A DNA stretch of 64,000 nt. It comes from Foliamicus sp965238055. Lineage in GTDB: Bacteria > Pseudomonadota > Gammaproteobacteria > Steroidobacterales > Foliamicaceae. Made by a program: the position numbers and the translations under genes. Each line of letters begins with the position of its first letter. Position 1 is the first letter of the stretch. The notes beneath the pieces are model-generated. The model did no database searches. It was not told where the DNA came from and worked only from the letters and a program-made list of their open reading frames with translations. Below are positions 52,835 to 61,182 of the stretch, one piece after another. The stretch covers positions 186,001 through 250,000 of the forward strand of contig OZ250178.1 in NCBI GenBank assembly GCA_965238055.1. The letters are read 5' to 3'.

Positions 52835-54304
52835 ATGAAGAAGTTCGCTGTGATTGGGGTATCGCTGTTGGCGGCGCTTGCGGTTCTGACTTATGTCCTG
52901 CTGGCCAACCGTTCTGCCGAGAGGGAGGATACGAACGAAGCCGCGCCCTCGGATACGCTTTCTGACCATTTGGCCAATGCGGCATCGTCCGGTTCCGCTG
53001 GCGGGGAGAAGGCAGATGCGGCGTTACAGTCGATATTGGAAGAGCCAATACGGGATAGCGCCAAATCGGGCGCGAAAACGGAGTATGACCTGGACCGTGG
53101 AGAAATCGGGTATGTGGACGTGGATTCCATTCTGCAAGACCGCGATCCCTACAGTATTGTTGCGTTGCTGCAGCAACACCATGCTCATACCGGTGCGGGC
53201 GAATTGCTGGAACTGGAAATCGAGTCGGCACGTAGAACCCACAGGGGATACATCGCCGATTTCTTCCAGCGGATTGGGGGCACGCCAACGGAGGCGCGAG
53301 GAAGCGTGTCTTTCGATTCCAGCGGTGCGGTCTACACCGTCTACGGCGATCTCTTCGATCCCCGAACGGCGGAAGCGGGCAACATCCTCATACAGCAAGC
53401 AGAGGCCGAAGCGATCGCGCGCGAAGCGGCGGTCCGTTTTGTTGAATCTCGCCGGGCGCCCTTTGAGGAACGCGGGAAGCCTTTGAGGATAGATAACTTG
53501 TCTGCGGAACTGCGCTACGCAGTGGATCCGGAAGCCGGCAATTCAACGCGGGCGGAATGGCGAGTGGTGGTTTCCATATTCAGCCCTATGGATGACGTTG
53601 AGGTATTGGTGAGCGCAGAAAAGGGCCGGATCGTGGGTGTGCAAAGCTTGGTACAGGACGTACACGCACAGTCAGCGTGCTCGGAGCTAACCTTCCGCGT
53701 GTGCAATGGGAGCAGCGCGTTTAAATGGTCCTGCTCTCCTCTTAGCGGAACAACGCCTGTTTTCGACGATGGCGAATGTGTGGCGGTAAAGGCAGAAAAC
53801 TGGAGATGCCAAGATTCAAATTTCACCATTCCCAGGGATGTTGCTGACGAGGCTCGAGAATATGTGGACGCTCTGGGTACGGAATACCTTGAGGGCTTGG
53901 GAAAAATTGACATCTTGATCAACGTAGATCACGACCAATTCTATGGTGACGCACAGGGACGCTATCGTGCCAGCGATGGAGCGATCCTCATCAGAAAGCC
54001 CTTCCGTCACTCAAAATCGGGACGCTGGATACGCCCGGCGGAGGACGGCACGGTAACCGCTCACGAATTATTCCATGCCGCCACAGTAGGACATGGAAAA
54101 GTAGAGCATGGCTTGGTGTACAGCATGGACGCGCTTTACGAGGACGGACATGACATTGAATGGGATGGCCCCGACGGCAGCCTGACGACCCCTCAGGTGA
54201 TCTACGAAGGCGATACGCTCGAGGTTGTCGGCAACGCGATGTACCGCATTTACAAAAACAATTGGCGACAAAGACCAAGTTTTTCAATTCGCCTTGGAGG
54301 TTGA
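52835..54304 (+). CDS. zinc metallopeptidase-like exported protein, frameshifted near its C-terminus
   Basis: The protein has an N-terminal membrane anchor or signal (MKKFAVIGVSLLAALAVLTY), a PepSY/FTP-like propeptide region (AEAIAREAAVRF, RAEWRVVVSIFSPMDDVEVL) and a catalytic HELFH in GTVTAHELFHAATVGHGKVE. The downstream acidic stretch (YEDGHDIEWDGPDGS) may supply a ligand. The annotated frame ends after codon ~475 with an unrelated tail (NWRQRPSFSIRLGG). Removing one base from the AAAAA at 54254-54258 joins it to an open frame to 54605 (DKDQVFQFALEVDKRG ... LGLDRNQYLRGT), giving a 589-residue protein. The gene is either recently broken or carries a sequencing error. Thermolysin-like architecture is inferred. 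Confidence 0.7.
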   Translation: MKKFAVIGVSLLAALAVLTYVLLANRSAEREDTNEAAPSDTLSDHLANAASSGSAGGEKADAALQSILEEPIRDSAKSGAKTEYDLDRGEIGYVDVDSILQDRDPYSIVALLQQHHAHTGAGELLELEIESARRTHRGYIADFFQRIGGTPTEARGSVSFDSSGAVYTVYGDLFDPRTAEAGNILIQQAEAEAIAREAAVRFVESRRAPFEERGKPLRIDNLSAELRYAVDPEAGNSTRAEWRVVVSIFSPMDDVEVLVSAEKGRIVGVQSLVQDVHAQSACSELTFRVCNGSSAFKWSCSPLSGTTPVFDDGECVAVKAENWRCQDSNFTIPRDVADEAREYVDALGTEYLEGLGKIDILINVDHDQFYGDAQGRYRASDGAILIRKPFRHSKSGRWIRPAEDGTVTAHELFHAATVGHGKVEHGLVYSMDALYEDGHDIEWDGPDGSLTTPQVIYEGDTLEVVGNAMYRIYKNNWRQRPSFSIRLGG

Positions 54305-54605
54305 CAAGAGGGGGGCGACCAGTTTACCCGGCTTCCGACAAGCGGTAGTTACGGTGGCCGAAGAATTTCCAGAGGCGTTCCAACAAGCGGTGGCGGCGGT
54401 TTTGGTTGATATGGGAATAAACGACCTCTCCGCCAATGTAGTTCCATTAAGCATGCTGCGTTTTATCGCAGCCAAAATGAGAGCGCTCGCCCAAATACTT
54501 GAGGGGGAGGACGCGGCATGGGTAAGCGCGGCGGCGGCGGAAGCCGAGAGAAAGATCCGCGAAAAGTTGGGCTTGGACAGGAACCAGTATTTGAGAGGCA
54601 CCTGA
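54257..54605 (+). pseudogene. displaced C-terminal part of the metallopeptidase-like gene
   Basis: This is an open frame of ~115 codons in the +1 frame relative to the gene upstream, with no start signal of its own. The sequence is coherent protein (EEFPEAFQQAVAAVLVDMGI, helices to the end) and should be the native C-terminus, as described in the preceding entry. Confidence 0.65.
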
Positions 54606-54842
54606 AATTCCCGGCGCTGGCGCGGCCTGCTGGCGGGTCAACGCCACAAGTTCCTAACGCAGAGAGCGCAGGAAGTCCCCGGTGAGTTCGTAGGCCAGGC
54701 AATGAATCGGCGGCGCAATTCAGGCGGTCAAGGCGGCAAAGCCTGCCGCGTCGTTGGGGAATTGCGCGATCTTTCCATTTTGCCGTTGGAAGGCATCCAG
54801 ATGGGTCTTGGAGATATCCGGGCCTACGGTATGATGAATCAT
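54603..54842 (-). pseudogene. IS110-family transposase remnant
   Basis: An N-terminal piece MIHHTVGPDISKTHLDAFQR, QNGKIAQFPNDAAGFAALTA begins at 54842 and matches the start of IS110-type DEDD transposases (VGxDISKxxLD...). It is followed after a stop by IHCLAYELTGDFLRSLR, then ELVALTRQQAA, which look like later transposase segments brought next to it by deletions. The remainder of the element is gone. Confidence 0.65.
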
Positions 54843-54970
54843 CTTTTCTTCTCCTGTGCTTATCTTGCGAGCCTTGCGCTGATGTATCCATTCAGGACGT
54901 GAGAAAAGACGGTGGTGACCCAACTCCCAAACGGCTCAAAAAGACCAGCGAGGGTACGATCCTACCACCG

Positions 54971-55002
54971 CCACCCTCGGCTACCTACGGAGCCGAGGGT
55001 GG
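54971..55002. other. strong hairpin 3' of the DUF1838 gene
   Basis: Perfect 12-bp arms CCACCCTCGGCT / AGCCGAGGGTGG surround an 8-base loop. It lies 68 bp past the DUF1838 stop. There is no T-run on either side, so it may be an RNA-processing or rho-related structure rather than a classical terminator. The rest of the 54606-55069 gap holds only the IS110 remnant and a decayed dispersed repeat near 55020-55045. Confidence 0.5.
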
Positions 55003-55069
55003 CCCTATTTCAACAGAAAAGCGAGGGTATCCCGCCCTCCCCGAAAACCCCCCGGGACCGAGCTCGCTG

Positions 55070-55954
55070 CTATTCCTTGCGGGCGTCGACGACCTTCTTG
55101 AAGTAAGTCCAGCTTGTCTCGCTGGGCCGGTCGTCGTCCAGGAGCGGCGCGTGCCGGTACAACGGGAAATGCTCCCCGATGGTGGCGCGGAAACTCGCCG
55201 GCACGTTCTCGTAGTCACCAACCTTACTGCCGCCGGCGTGGAAATACATCGTGCCGGCCCGCGAGCCCATCTCCATCCAGGGCAGCCATTGCGCCAGACG
55301 CACCCAGCCGACAAACGTACCTGCTGAATCTCTCTCGGCATCCAGCAAGTCATCCAGCTTGCCCTTGAAATTGAACATCTCCGTGGCGTGATAGGTACCG
55401 CCCACGTATTTCTGGTAGTCACCCCCCAGCGGGTTGTTGTAGAAGAGAGGCACCGCCACCGACCACCACCAGTCGTTGCCCTGCGTCACGATGGGCAGTT
55501 GGTACTCCGAACCGTCACGCCGCAGCGGAAACTGGGCCGGCTGATTGACGGGATCGTTGGCGACGTGGACCACCTCGACCGTCTTGCCCGTGTAGGGGTT
55601 TTCCCAGGTGTGAAGCATTTCGCCCGTATCGGGATCCTGATAGACGAGAATCTCGCGAGTAATCAGCTTGAAGCCCGTGCCCCGCTCGGGATCCTCAACG
55701 GTGCCGCAGCGGCGGACGTTGATCCCTTCCACCCGAAACAGCCCGATGTCCCGCTGCCCGGGCACATGGCCGTAGGCGGTGCCGGTCCACCAGTAAAAGG
55801 ACTCCTTGTCGTCAATCATTGAGCATTGCACCTTGCGATAGGCCGCCAACCGTCCCTCGCCGGTATCCAGACCCGGCGCGGCACCGGCCTCCGCGAGACC
55901 GCCTATCGCCAGACCAGCCACGATCGGCATACAAATTCGAACAACCGATTTCAT
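55070..55954 (-). CDS. DUF1838 family exported protein
   Basis: The 294-residue protein has a signal peptide (MKSVVRICMPIVAGLAIGGL, AEAGAAPG). DUF1838 hallmarks include YRKVQCSMIDDKESFYWWTG, TREILVYQDPDTGEMLHTWE, NPYTGKTVEVVHVANDPVNQ and WVRLAQWLPWMEMGSRAGTM. It is found in marine and soil bacteria, and the function is unknown. The ATG at 55954 is chosen because the signal peptide begins there. It is divergent from the DUF1295 gene. Confidence 0.9.
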   Translation of the reverse strand: MKSVVRICMPIVAGLAIGGLAEAGAAPGLDTGEGRLAAYRKVQCSMIDDKESFYWWTGTAYGHVPGQRDIGLFRVEGINVRRCGTVEDPERGTGFKLITREILVYQDPDTGEMLHTWENPYTGKTVEVVHVANDPVNQPAQFPLRRDGSEYQLPIVTQGNDWWWSVAVPLFYNNPLGGDYQKYVGGTYHATEMFNFKGKLDDLLDAERDSAGTFVGWVRLAQWLPWMEMGSRAGTMYFHAGGSKVGDYENVPASFRATIGEHFPLYRHAPLLDDDRPSETSWTYFKKVVDARKE

Positions 55955-56022
55955 GAAATTCTCCCGTAATCCAAGATTCTTTTCGCCACCGAGAACCGGC
56001 AACGGCTGTATAGAATAACTGC

Positions 56023-56829
56023 ATGAACCAATCCGTTACCGGAATTCTTCTTGGCAACCTGGCGCTTGTGCTGGGAATCATGCTGGCGCTATGGCTGCTC
56101 AGCCTGCGTTTGCGCGACACCAGCATCGTGGACCTGTTCTGGGGCCTGGGTTTCGCCGTAGTCGCGCTGGCCACGCTGTGGCGCACCGGTGGCGGCATGG
56201 CGCCGCGCGCCTGGCTGCTGGTTGCGCTGACCACGATCTGGTCGCTGCGCTACAGCTGGCACGTCTGGCGCCGAAACATCGGACACGGCGAAGACTACCG
56301 CTATGTTGCGCTACGCGAGAGGACCGAGGCCGCCGGGCGTTCGTGGGAAGTGCGCAGCCTATATGCCGTGTTTCTGCTGCAGGGCGTGATCCTGTGGCTC
56401 GTCTCACTACCGGTGCAACTCGGGCAGCTCTATGCCACGCCCGTCACGCTGGGCTGGCCCGCTCTTGCAGGCCTTGCGCTGTGGATCGCCGGAGTGCTGT
56501 TCGAGGCCATAGGAGATGCGCAATTGAAACGTTTCAAGGCCGATCCCGAAAACCGCGGCAAGGTCCTGGACACCGGGCTGTGGCGTTTTACCCGCCATCC
56601 CAACTACTTCGGAAACGCCTGCTTGTGGTGGGGCATCTGGCTATGCGCCGCGGAAGTCGACGCGGCGGCCTGGACCTTCTTCAGTCCCGCGCTGATGACC
56701 TGGGCGCTGCTGAAATTCTCCGGCGTGCCGATTCTTGAGAAGCACCTTGCGGCAACGCGTCGGGGATATGCCCAATACATTGAGCGCACCAGCATGTTTT
56801 TCCCGCTGCCGCCCAAACAAGCAGGCTGA
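56023..56829 (+). CDS. DUF1295 membrane protein (steroid 5-alpha-reductase-like)
   Basis: The 268-residue protein has about seven hydrophobic helices. SIVDLFWGLGFAVVALATLW, WRRNIGHGEDYRYVALRE and the C-terminal LWRFTRHPNYFGNACLWWGI with RRGYAQYIERTSMFFPLPPK are the DUF1295 / isoprenylcysteine methyltransferase-like signature for binding a nicotinamide or SAM cofactor in the membrane. The substrate is unknown. The VWA gene begins 2 bases after its stop, so the two are co-transcribed. Confidence 0.92.
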   Translation: MNQSVTGILLGNLALVLGIMLALWLLSLRLRDTSIVDLFWGLGFAVVALATLWRTGGGMAPRAWLLVALTTIWSLRYSWHVWRRNIGHGEDYRYVALRERTEAAGRSWEVRSLYAVFLLQGVILWLVSLPVQLGQLYATPVTLGWPALAGLALWIAGVLFEAIGDAQLKRFKADPENRGKVLDTGLWRFTRHPNYFGNACLWWGIWLCAAEVDAAAWTFFSPALMTWALLKFSGVPILEKHLAATRRGYAQYIERTSMFFPLPPKQAG

Positions 56830-56831
56830 GC

Positions 56832-57833
56832 ATGCTGGGCAAGAAGGCAAAGCGCGAAGAACAGGGCCTCAACCTGTCCTTTCTCGACGTGGTCTGCTGC
56901 GGCTTCGGCGCCGTCATTCTGCTGTTGGTCATCACCAAGATCCATGAGCCCGTCATCATCGAGCGCAGCCGCGAGGAGCTGGAGGGACTGATCCTGCTGC
57001 TGGAGCGGGAACTATTTGAGATTCGAGGCGAGTCCTCGGTCCTCAAGCGCGACCTGGAGCCATTGCGCGCGGACACCTCCGAACGGGTGCGGCGCGTAAG
57101 CCTTACCCGCCGAGAAGTGGAGGAAGCGGAAGACCACTACCTGGCCGCCCGGAAAACCGCGGCCGAGGGCACTGACGAAGCCGGCAATCTGCTGGCCGCC
57201 CGCCAGAGCCTTACCGAGGAAATGCAACGGCTGCTGGCCGACTACCGGCCGCCGCCCAATGACACGACGGTCGGCGGCATCCCGGTGGACAGCGAGTACA
57301 TCATTTTCGTGATCGATACCTCCGGCAGCATGGTTTCCAACGCCTGGCCCGCGGTCCAGCGGCTGATATCGGAGACGCTACGGGTTTATCCCACGGTCAA
57401 GGGCATTCAGGTGCTCAACGACGAGGGGCAATACCTTTTCTCCTCATTTGCCCGCAGGTGGATTCCGGACTCACCCACGCGCCGCCAGTCCATCGTGCGC
57501 GCAATCGCAACGTGGAACGCTTATTCCGATTCCAATCCCACTGAAGGGATCGTCGAGGCCATCAGCACCTTCTACGACCCATCCAAAAAGGTCAGCATCT
57601 ATGTGTTCGGAGACGACTTTTCCGAAGGCTCGGCGGAAGCCCTGGTTCGTCACGTGGCTGAAATCAACCAGGCCGACCGCTTCGGCAACTGCCTGGTCCG
57701 AGTCCACGCAGTAGGTTTCCCGGTGCTCCTGCGCGGCGGCGCGTTCGGCCAGGCCAGCCGATTCGCCAATCTGATGCGAGTGCTCTGCCAGCGCAATTGC
57801 GGCACTTTCGTTGCGCTCCCCGGCCTCACTTAG
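56832..57833 (+). CDS. membrane-anchored VWA-domain protein
   Basis: The 333-residue protein has a short cytoplasmic start and one membrane helix at about 16-35 in the conserved form LSFLDVVCCGFGAVILLL. A charged coiled coil (about 41-137) is followed by a von Willebrand A domain with the metal site DTSGSM (162-167), TxxE-like PTEGIVEAIS and VSIYVFGDDFSEGS. It should be held in the inner membrane with the VWA domain in the periplasm. Family members occur next to MotA/ExbB-like or other VWA genes. Here the partner is a DUF1295 gene. Function unknown. Confidence 0.87.
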   Translation: MLGKKAKREEQGLNLSFLDVVCCGFGAVILLLVITKIHEPVIIERSREELEGLILLLERELFEIRGESSVLKRDLEPLRADTSERVRRVSLTRREVEEAEDHYLAARKTAAEGTDEAGNLLAARQSLTEEMQRLLADYRPPPNDTTVGGIPVDSEYIIFVIDTSGSMVSNAWPAVQRLISETLRVYPTVKGIQVLNDEGQYLFSSFARRWIPDSPTRRQSIVRAIATWNAYSDSNPTEGIVEAISTFYDPSKKVSIYVFGDDFSEGSAEALVRHVAEINQADRFGNCLVRVHAVGFPVLLRGGAFGQASRFANLMRVLCQRNCGTFVALPGLT

Positions 57834-57854
57834 CGGGAAAAGACGGCCAACGCG

Positions 57855-57916
57855 ATCAGGCAGGCGGCCTGTCGTCATCGAGCGAGACGCGGTGCATCAG
57901 GCGATGCCGGTCTCCA
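57855..57916. repeat. 62-bp direct repeat, left copy (dioxygenase 3' end)
   Basis: It matches 58622-58683 at 60 of 62 positions in the same orientation. The right copy is the native 3' end of the TauD-like gene including its stop codon. This left copy is an orphan fragment on the far side of the HigBA pair. Confidence 0.92.
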
Positions 57917-58057
57917 GGAAAACTCACACTTCAGTTGTGGAAATGACCTTACTCTTGAAAGATAAGGGAAGCCGTTCAATTTGAGAATCGACAAACTCAT
58001 CGCATCTGCATAGCCTTCTGGAATTGCAACAGGGCATGTTGCAATGGTAGCATCTCG

Positions 58058-58468
58058 ATGAAATTCCTGCATTCCGGTTTGCAACGGTTTTACGAACGGG
58101 GCGAGGCCCGGCGGCTGAATCCTCATCACATTCAACGCATCCGAGAAGTCTTGACGGACCTGGATTCGGCCTTGGCCGCCAGCGACCTGACACGACCCGG
58201 TCTTCGCCTGCACCCTCTACGCGGCAGGCTGAAAGGGTTTTGGAGCGTCCGGATTTCGAGGAATTGGCGTGTTGTCTTTCGCTTCGTAAACAGGGAAGCG
58301 GTGGACGTGGACTTACGGGACTACCACCAGGAGATCATCAATGGCCATGTACGATCCGGCGCACCCGGGAGAGTTGCTCCGCAGAGACATTGCGGCAGCC
58401 AAGTTGACGGTAACCGAATGCGCGCGGCGCTTGGGAGTCACGCGCAATACGCTTTCGAGACTGCTTAA
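58058..58468 (+). CDS. higB: HigB/RelE-type toxin with read-through C-terminal extension
   Basis: The first ~90 residues are a HigB/RelE mRNA interferase: RLNPHHIQRIREVLTDLDSA, PGLRLHPLRGRLKGFWSVRI, SRNWRVVFRFVNREAVDVDL, RDYH. Relatives normally stop right after the DYH strand. Here the frame continues for ~43 residues across the antitoxin start, overlapping the antitoxin gene by 128 bp in a different frame. The extension (VRSGAPGRVAPQRHCGSQVD) looks like unselected shadow sequence. The toxin cuts mRNA at the ribosome and is neutralised by the antitoxin encoded after it, the usual toxin-first HigBA order. Confidence 0.85.
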   Translation: MKFLHSGLQRFYERGEARRLNPHHIQRIREVLTDLDSALAASDLTRPGLRLHPLRGRLKGFWSVRISRNWRVVFRFVNREAVDVDLRDYHQEIINGHVRSGAPGRVAPQRHCGSQVDGNRMRAALGSHAQYAFETA

Positions 58469-58598
58469 CGGGCGCATTGGGATTTCCGCCCAAATGGCGC
58501 TGGCGTTAGAGCGCCTGGGGTGGAGCAACGCAGAACATTGGATGCGCCTTCAGGTCGCCTACGATCTGGCGCAGGCGCGGCGGCGGCAGGCGGCGTGA
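58341..58598 (+). CDS. higA: HigA-type HTH antitoxin
   Basis: The 85-residue XRE-family helix-turn-helix protein begins MYDPAHPGELLRRDIAAAKL (ATG 58347, with 58341 as an alternative). It continues TVTECARRLGVTRNTLSRLL, NGRIGISAQMALALERLGWS. It should bind the toxin and repress its own operon. It is located inside a 767-bp segment bounded by 62-bp direct repeats. Confidence 0.9.
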   Translation: MAMYDPAHPGELLRRDIAAAKLTVTECARRLGVTRNTLSRLLNGRIGISAQMALALERLGWSNAEHWMRLQVAYDLAQARRRQAA

Positions 58599-58621
58599 AC
58601 GGGGCGCCATGCCAACGCGGA

Positions 58622-58683
58622 ATCAGGCCGGCGGCCTGTCGTCGTCGAGCGAGACGCGGTGCATCAGGCGATGCCGGTCTCCA
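58622..58683. repeat. 62-bp direct repeat, right copy (native dioxygenase 3' end)
   Basis: It contains the last codons and stop of the TauD-like gene. See the left copy at 57855-57916. The unit from repeat to repeat is 767 bp and contains only higBA. Confidence 0.92.
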
Positions 58684-59471
58684 AAATCGAACACGCCCTT
58701 GTGAATGGTGCAGCGGTTGTCCCAGAACGCGACCGAGTTCTGCTCCCAGCTAAAACGGCATTGAAACTCGGGCCTGGTACTGTGCCGGAACAGATAGTCC
58801 AGCAGGATCCGGCTCTCTTCGGCCGTCACATCCTTGATGTGTGAAGTCATCAGCTCGCTGACATACAGGCTCTTGCGCCCCGTTTCCGGGTGAGTTCTGA
58901 TAACCGGATGTTCCGAAGGCGGCAGCATCTTGCGCATTTGCAGGAACTGTTCCGGACCCAGGCGGGTCACGAGGGTCTCCAGATTGCGATAAGCATTGTC
59001 ATTGACCGCGGTCAGACCCGAGAGAAACTCCTGCATGCTGGGTGATAACTCTTCGTAGGCGGCGTACATATTGGCCCAGACCGTGTCTCCGGCGCCTTCA
59101 GGCACGTCCAGGGCATACAGCACGGAACCACGAGAAGGAATCGGCAGAAACGCCGAGTCGCTATGCCATGTGATGTCGGTCACGTCGCGGCTGTAAAGGC
59201 CGGGATATTCCTGCACGAATACGCCTGTGGCGCCTTCGAGCGTGGGCATGAATCCGGCCTTCGTGAGCTCCCCGAAATTTCCGGCAAACGCCTCGTGCTG
59301 TTGCGGAGTCATTTCCTGGTCGCGGAAAAACAGTACCTGGTACTCCAGCCAGGCCGACCGGATTTCCGCGAGAGTAGCTTCATCCAGAGGTTGGGACATA
59401 TCCACATCCGAGACCATCGCTCCGAATGTGCCGGTGGCCGGGCGAACCGTGATTTGCGTGTAAGTGCTCAT
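58623..59471 (-). CDS. TauD/TfdA-family Fe(II)/2-oxoglutarate dioxygenase
   Basis: The 282-residue protein begins MSTYTQITVRPATGTFGAMV and continues with SQPLDEATLAEIRSAWLEYQ, LFFRDQEMTPQQHEAFAGNF, the iron ligands in TWHSDSAF (HxD) and the distal His in WDNRCTIHKGVFDFGDRHRL, then the 2-oxoglutarate Arg in LMHRVSL. The family hydroxylates small molecules such as taurine or aryl-oxy acids. The substrate is not predictable. The 3' end was duplicated when the HigBA segment arrived. Confidence 0.93.
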   Translation of the reverse strand: MSTYTQITVRPATGTFGAMVSDVDMSQPLDEATLAEIRSAWLEYQVLFFRDQEMTPQQHEAFAGNFGELTKAGFMPTLEGATGVFVQEYPGLYSRDVTDITWHSDSAFLPIPSRGSVLYALDVPEGAGDTVWANMYAAYEELSPSMQEFLSGLTAVNDNAYRNLETLVTRLGPEQFLQMRKMLPPSEHPVIRTHPETGRKSLYVSELMTSHIKDVTAEESRILLDYLFRHSTRPEFQCRFSWEQNSVAFWDNRCTIHKGVFDFGDRHRLMHRVSLDDDRPPA

Positions 59472-59503
59472 AGGGTTTCTCCGCAGCGGCGGCTCAGGAA
59501 TAA

Positions 59504-59589
59504 CCCTGGGAACGAGGGCGTCCCCGCCCTCGACCGTAATGAGAGCATCCTGCCATCGTCGAGGGCGAGGACGCCCTCGTTCCCAGGGG
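59504..59589. repeat. dispersed stem-loop repeats (copy 10), inverted pair
   Basis: A plus unit CCTGGGAACGAGGGCGTCCC, a 26-bp spacer and an inverted unit GACGCCCTCGTTCCCAGGGG. This is the same inverted-pair design as the coding copy at 10220-10279. It lies between the amidohydrolase and dioxygenase genes, which point the same way. Confidence 0.85.
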
Positions 59590-59601
59590 TTTTTGCAAGA
59601 G

Positions 59602-60975
59602 TCATACCGGAACTTGCCGCCAGGGCACTTCCGGATCATCCGCCAGCGGCCCTTCGTGAACCCAGCCGTATTGCGTATTGCTGGGTGCAGGGCCGCTTTC
59701 CAGGTAGGCCGCCCGCATTCGGCTGAGCTGATCGCCGGGTATCGCTTCCATGGCGGCCGGCACATCAATCCCGTACAGGCGCGCCGAGTTCAATCCCAGG
59801 ATCAACTCCTTGTCTTCCCGGGTCAGGGCAGGATAGCCATGCTTTTCCTGCAGTCCTTCGGGAATCTCAAAGCGGCGGAAGGCCTCGATCTGCCATTGCG
59901 GCGATCCCCACCAGATGGAATCGGTGCCCCAGATCACATGATCGCTGCCGAAAGCCTGCAGAATCTGCCCCATCAGGTGGCTGCAGATTTCCGGATGAGT
60001 GATCGCCGTGTGGCCGAAAACGCTGCCCAGTTCCATGTAGACGTTGGTCATCTCCGGGGTCTGAAGGCGATCCTTTACGATATCGGAAGTCCATACGAGG
60101 TAGCCGTTCTCGTCGATCCCGGTTGCGCCCGCCGACAACTCATTGACGAGATTCTTGAATCCCGAGTGATAGACGATGAAGTTCAGGTCCGGCCAGTCCA
60201 GCGCGGCCTTCCTGATGTCCCAGGGCCGGCAATATTCGGGGTTGGCGCCGGCAATCGGCAAGCCCTTGTGCACGGAAATGTTGGTGATGCCCAGTCTTAG
60301 GGCCAGTTCGTAGAACGGATAGGCGACTTCTTCGTCATCCATGCGCCAGGGATTGATGGGCACGCCCGTATAGCACTTCCAGCCGTCGATCTTGAGTTCC
60401 GTGGCCTGACGCTCGATTTCCTCCAGGCCGCCCGGCATGTTCGGCGCAGCCAGCCCATGGCTCAGCATACGTTGCGAACCGGCCAGCTCGTTGATGGTCC
60501 TGCGGGTCTCGACCATCAGGTCCACCGGCAGAATGTTATGCCTGTCGTCACCAAGCGGTGCGCCGCTGATGATCCCCATCGATGTGTCGCTATCGAGAAA
60601 TACTTCCTTGGTGAAATTCTCGAGGTGCAGGTCCTGGCGGCCGGGCTTTACGCCTACCAGGTCCGGATTGAGATTGAACATGCCCGCCAGGCGCCGGAAC
60701 CCCAGCGGCCCGACTATTTCTTCCTTTACGTGATGAAGCTGCGCGTCAAATATGAACTCGGGCCAGGACTCGCCTTCGGCGCCGACTTCGGCAGCCTCTG
60801 CCCAATCAACCAGGAAATAGCGGCCGAAGACTTCATTCAGGGCCAGGAAGGCTGCCGCCATGCCGCCGGCGCTGCTCAAGTACTGCCTGCGGCTCATCTT
60901 GCGTTTTGGAGCCAGGCTGTCGGCGAGCTGGTAGATTCGTTGTTCCACGCGCCGCTGGTCCGCGCTTTGCGGCAT
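59602..60975 (-). CDS. amidohydrolase (amidohydrolase_2 family), Tat-type signal
   Basis: The 457-residue protein starts at ATG 60975, 9 bases after GAGGAG. KMSRRQYLSSAGGMAAAFLA near residue 27 resembles a twin-arginine signal, although the usual second motif residues differ. Metal-dependent hydrolase features of the amidohydrolase_2 group are present: FIFDAQLHHVKEEI, GWKCYTGVP, NISVHKGLPIAG, IVYHSGFKN and WGTDSIWWGSPQWQIEAFRR. Members of the group decarboxylate or hydrolyse aromatic or lactone substrates. The actual substrate is unknown. The dioxygenase gene downstream may belong to the same pathway. Confidence 0.87.
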   Translation of the reverse strand: MPQSADQRRVEQRIYQLADSLAPKRKMSRRQYLSSAGGMAAAFLALNEVFGRYFLVDWAEAAEVGAEGESWPEFIFDAQLHHVKEEIVGPLGFRRLAGMFNLNPDLVGVKPGRQDLHLENFTKEVFLDSDTSMGIISGAPLGDDRHNILPVDLMVETRRTINELAGSQRMLSHGLAAPNMPGGLEEIERQATELKIDGWKCYTGVPINPWRMDDEEVAYPFYELALRLGITNISVHKGLPIAGANPEYCRPWDIRKAALDWPDLNFIVYHSGFKNLVNELSAGATGIDENGYLVWTSDIVKDRLQTPEMTNVYMELGSVFGHTAITHPEICSHLMGQILQAFGSDHVIWGTDSIWWGSPQWQIEAFRRFEIPEGLQEKHGYPALTREDKELILGLNSARLYGIDVPAAMEAIPGDQLSRMRAAYLESGPAPSNTQYGWVHEGPLADDPEVPWRQVPV

Positions 60976-61182
60976 CGGGATGTACTCCTCGTTGGACACC
61001 ACCTGGGTGGGAATGGGGGAGCACCGGTCCTCCTGACGGTCCTTATCGCTCTTGCGGATCCACATATTCCAGGCCCCCTGCCGTTTGCGCGCCTAGTCTA
61101 GCCTGAACACAATAGGCTGATAGGAGAGCAAGAACCGCCGACGGTACACTACGCACGGCTTCTCCCGCGTCTCGGCACCCGA

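Noticed and set aside
54251..54262. Programmed ribosomal frameshift in the metallopeptidase gene
   Set aside because: The needed shift is +1, and the sequence C-AAA-AAC is not a canonical heptamer for it. A single-base indel is simpler.
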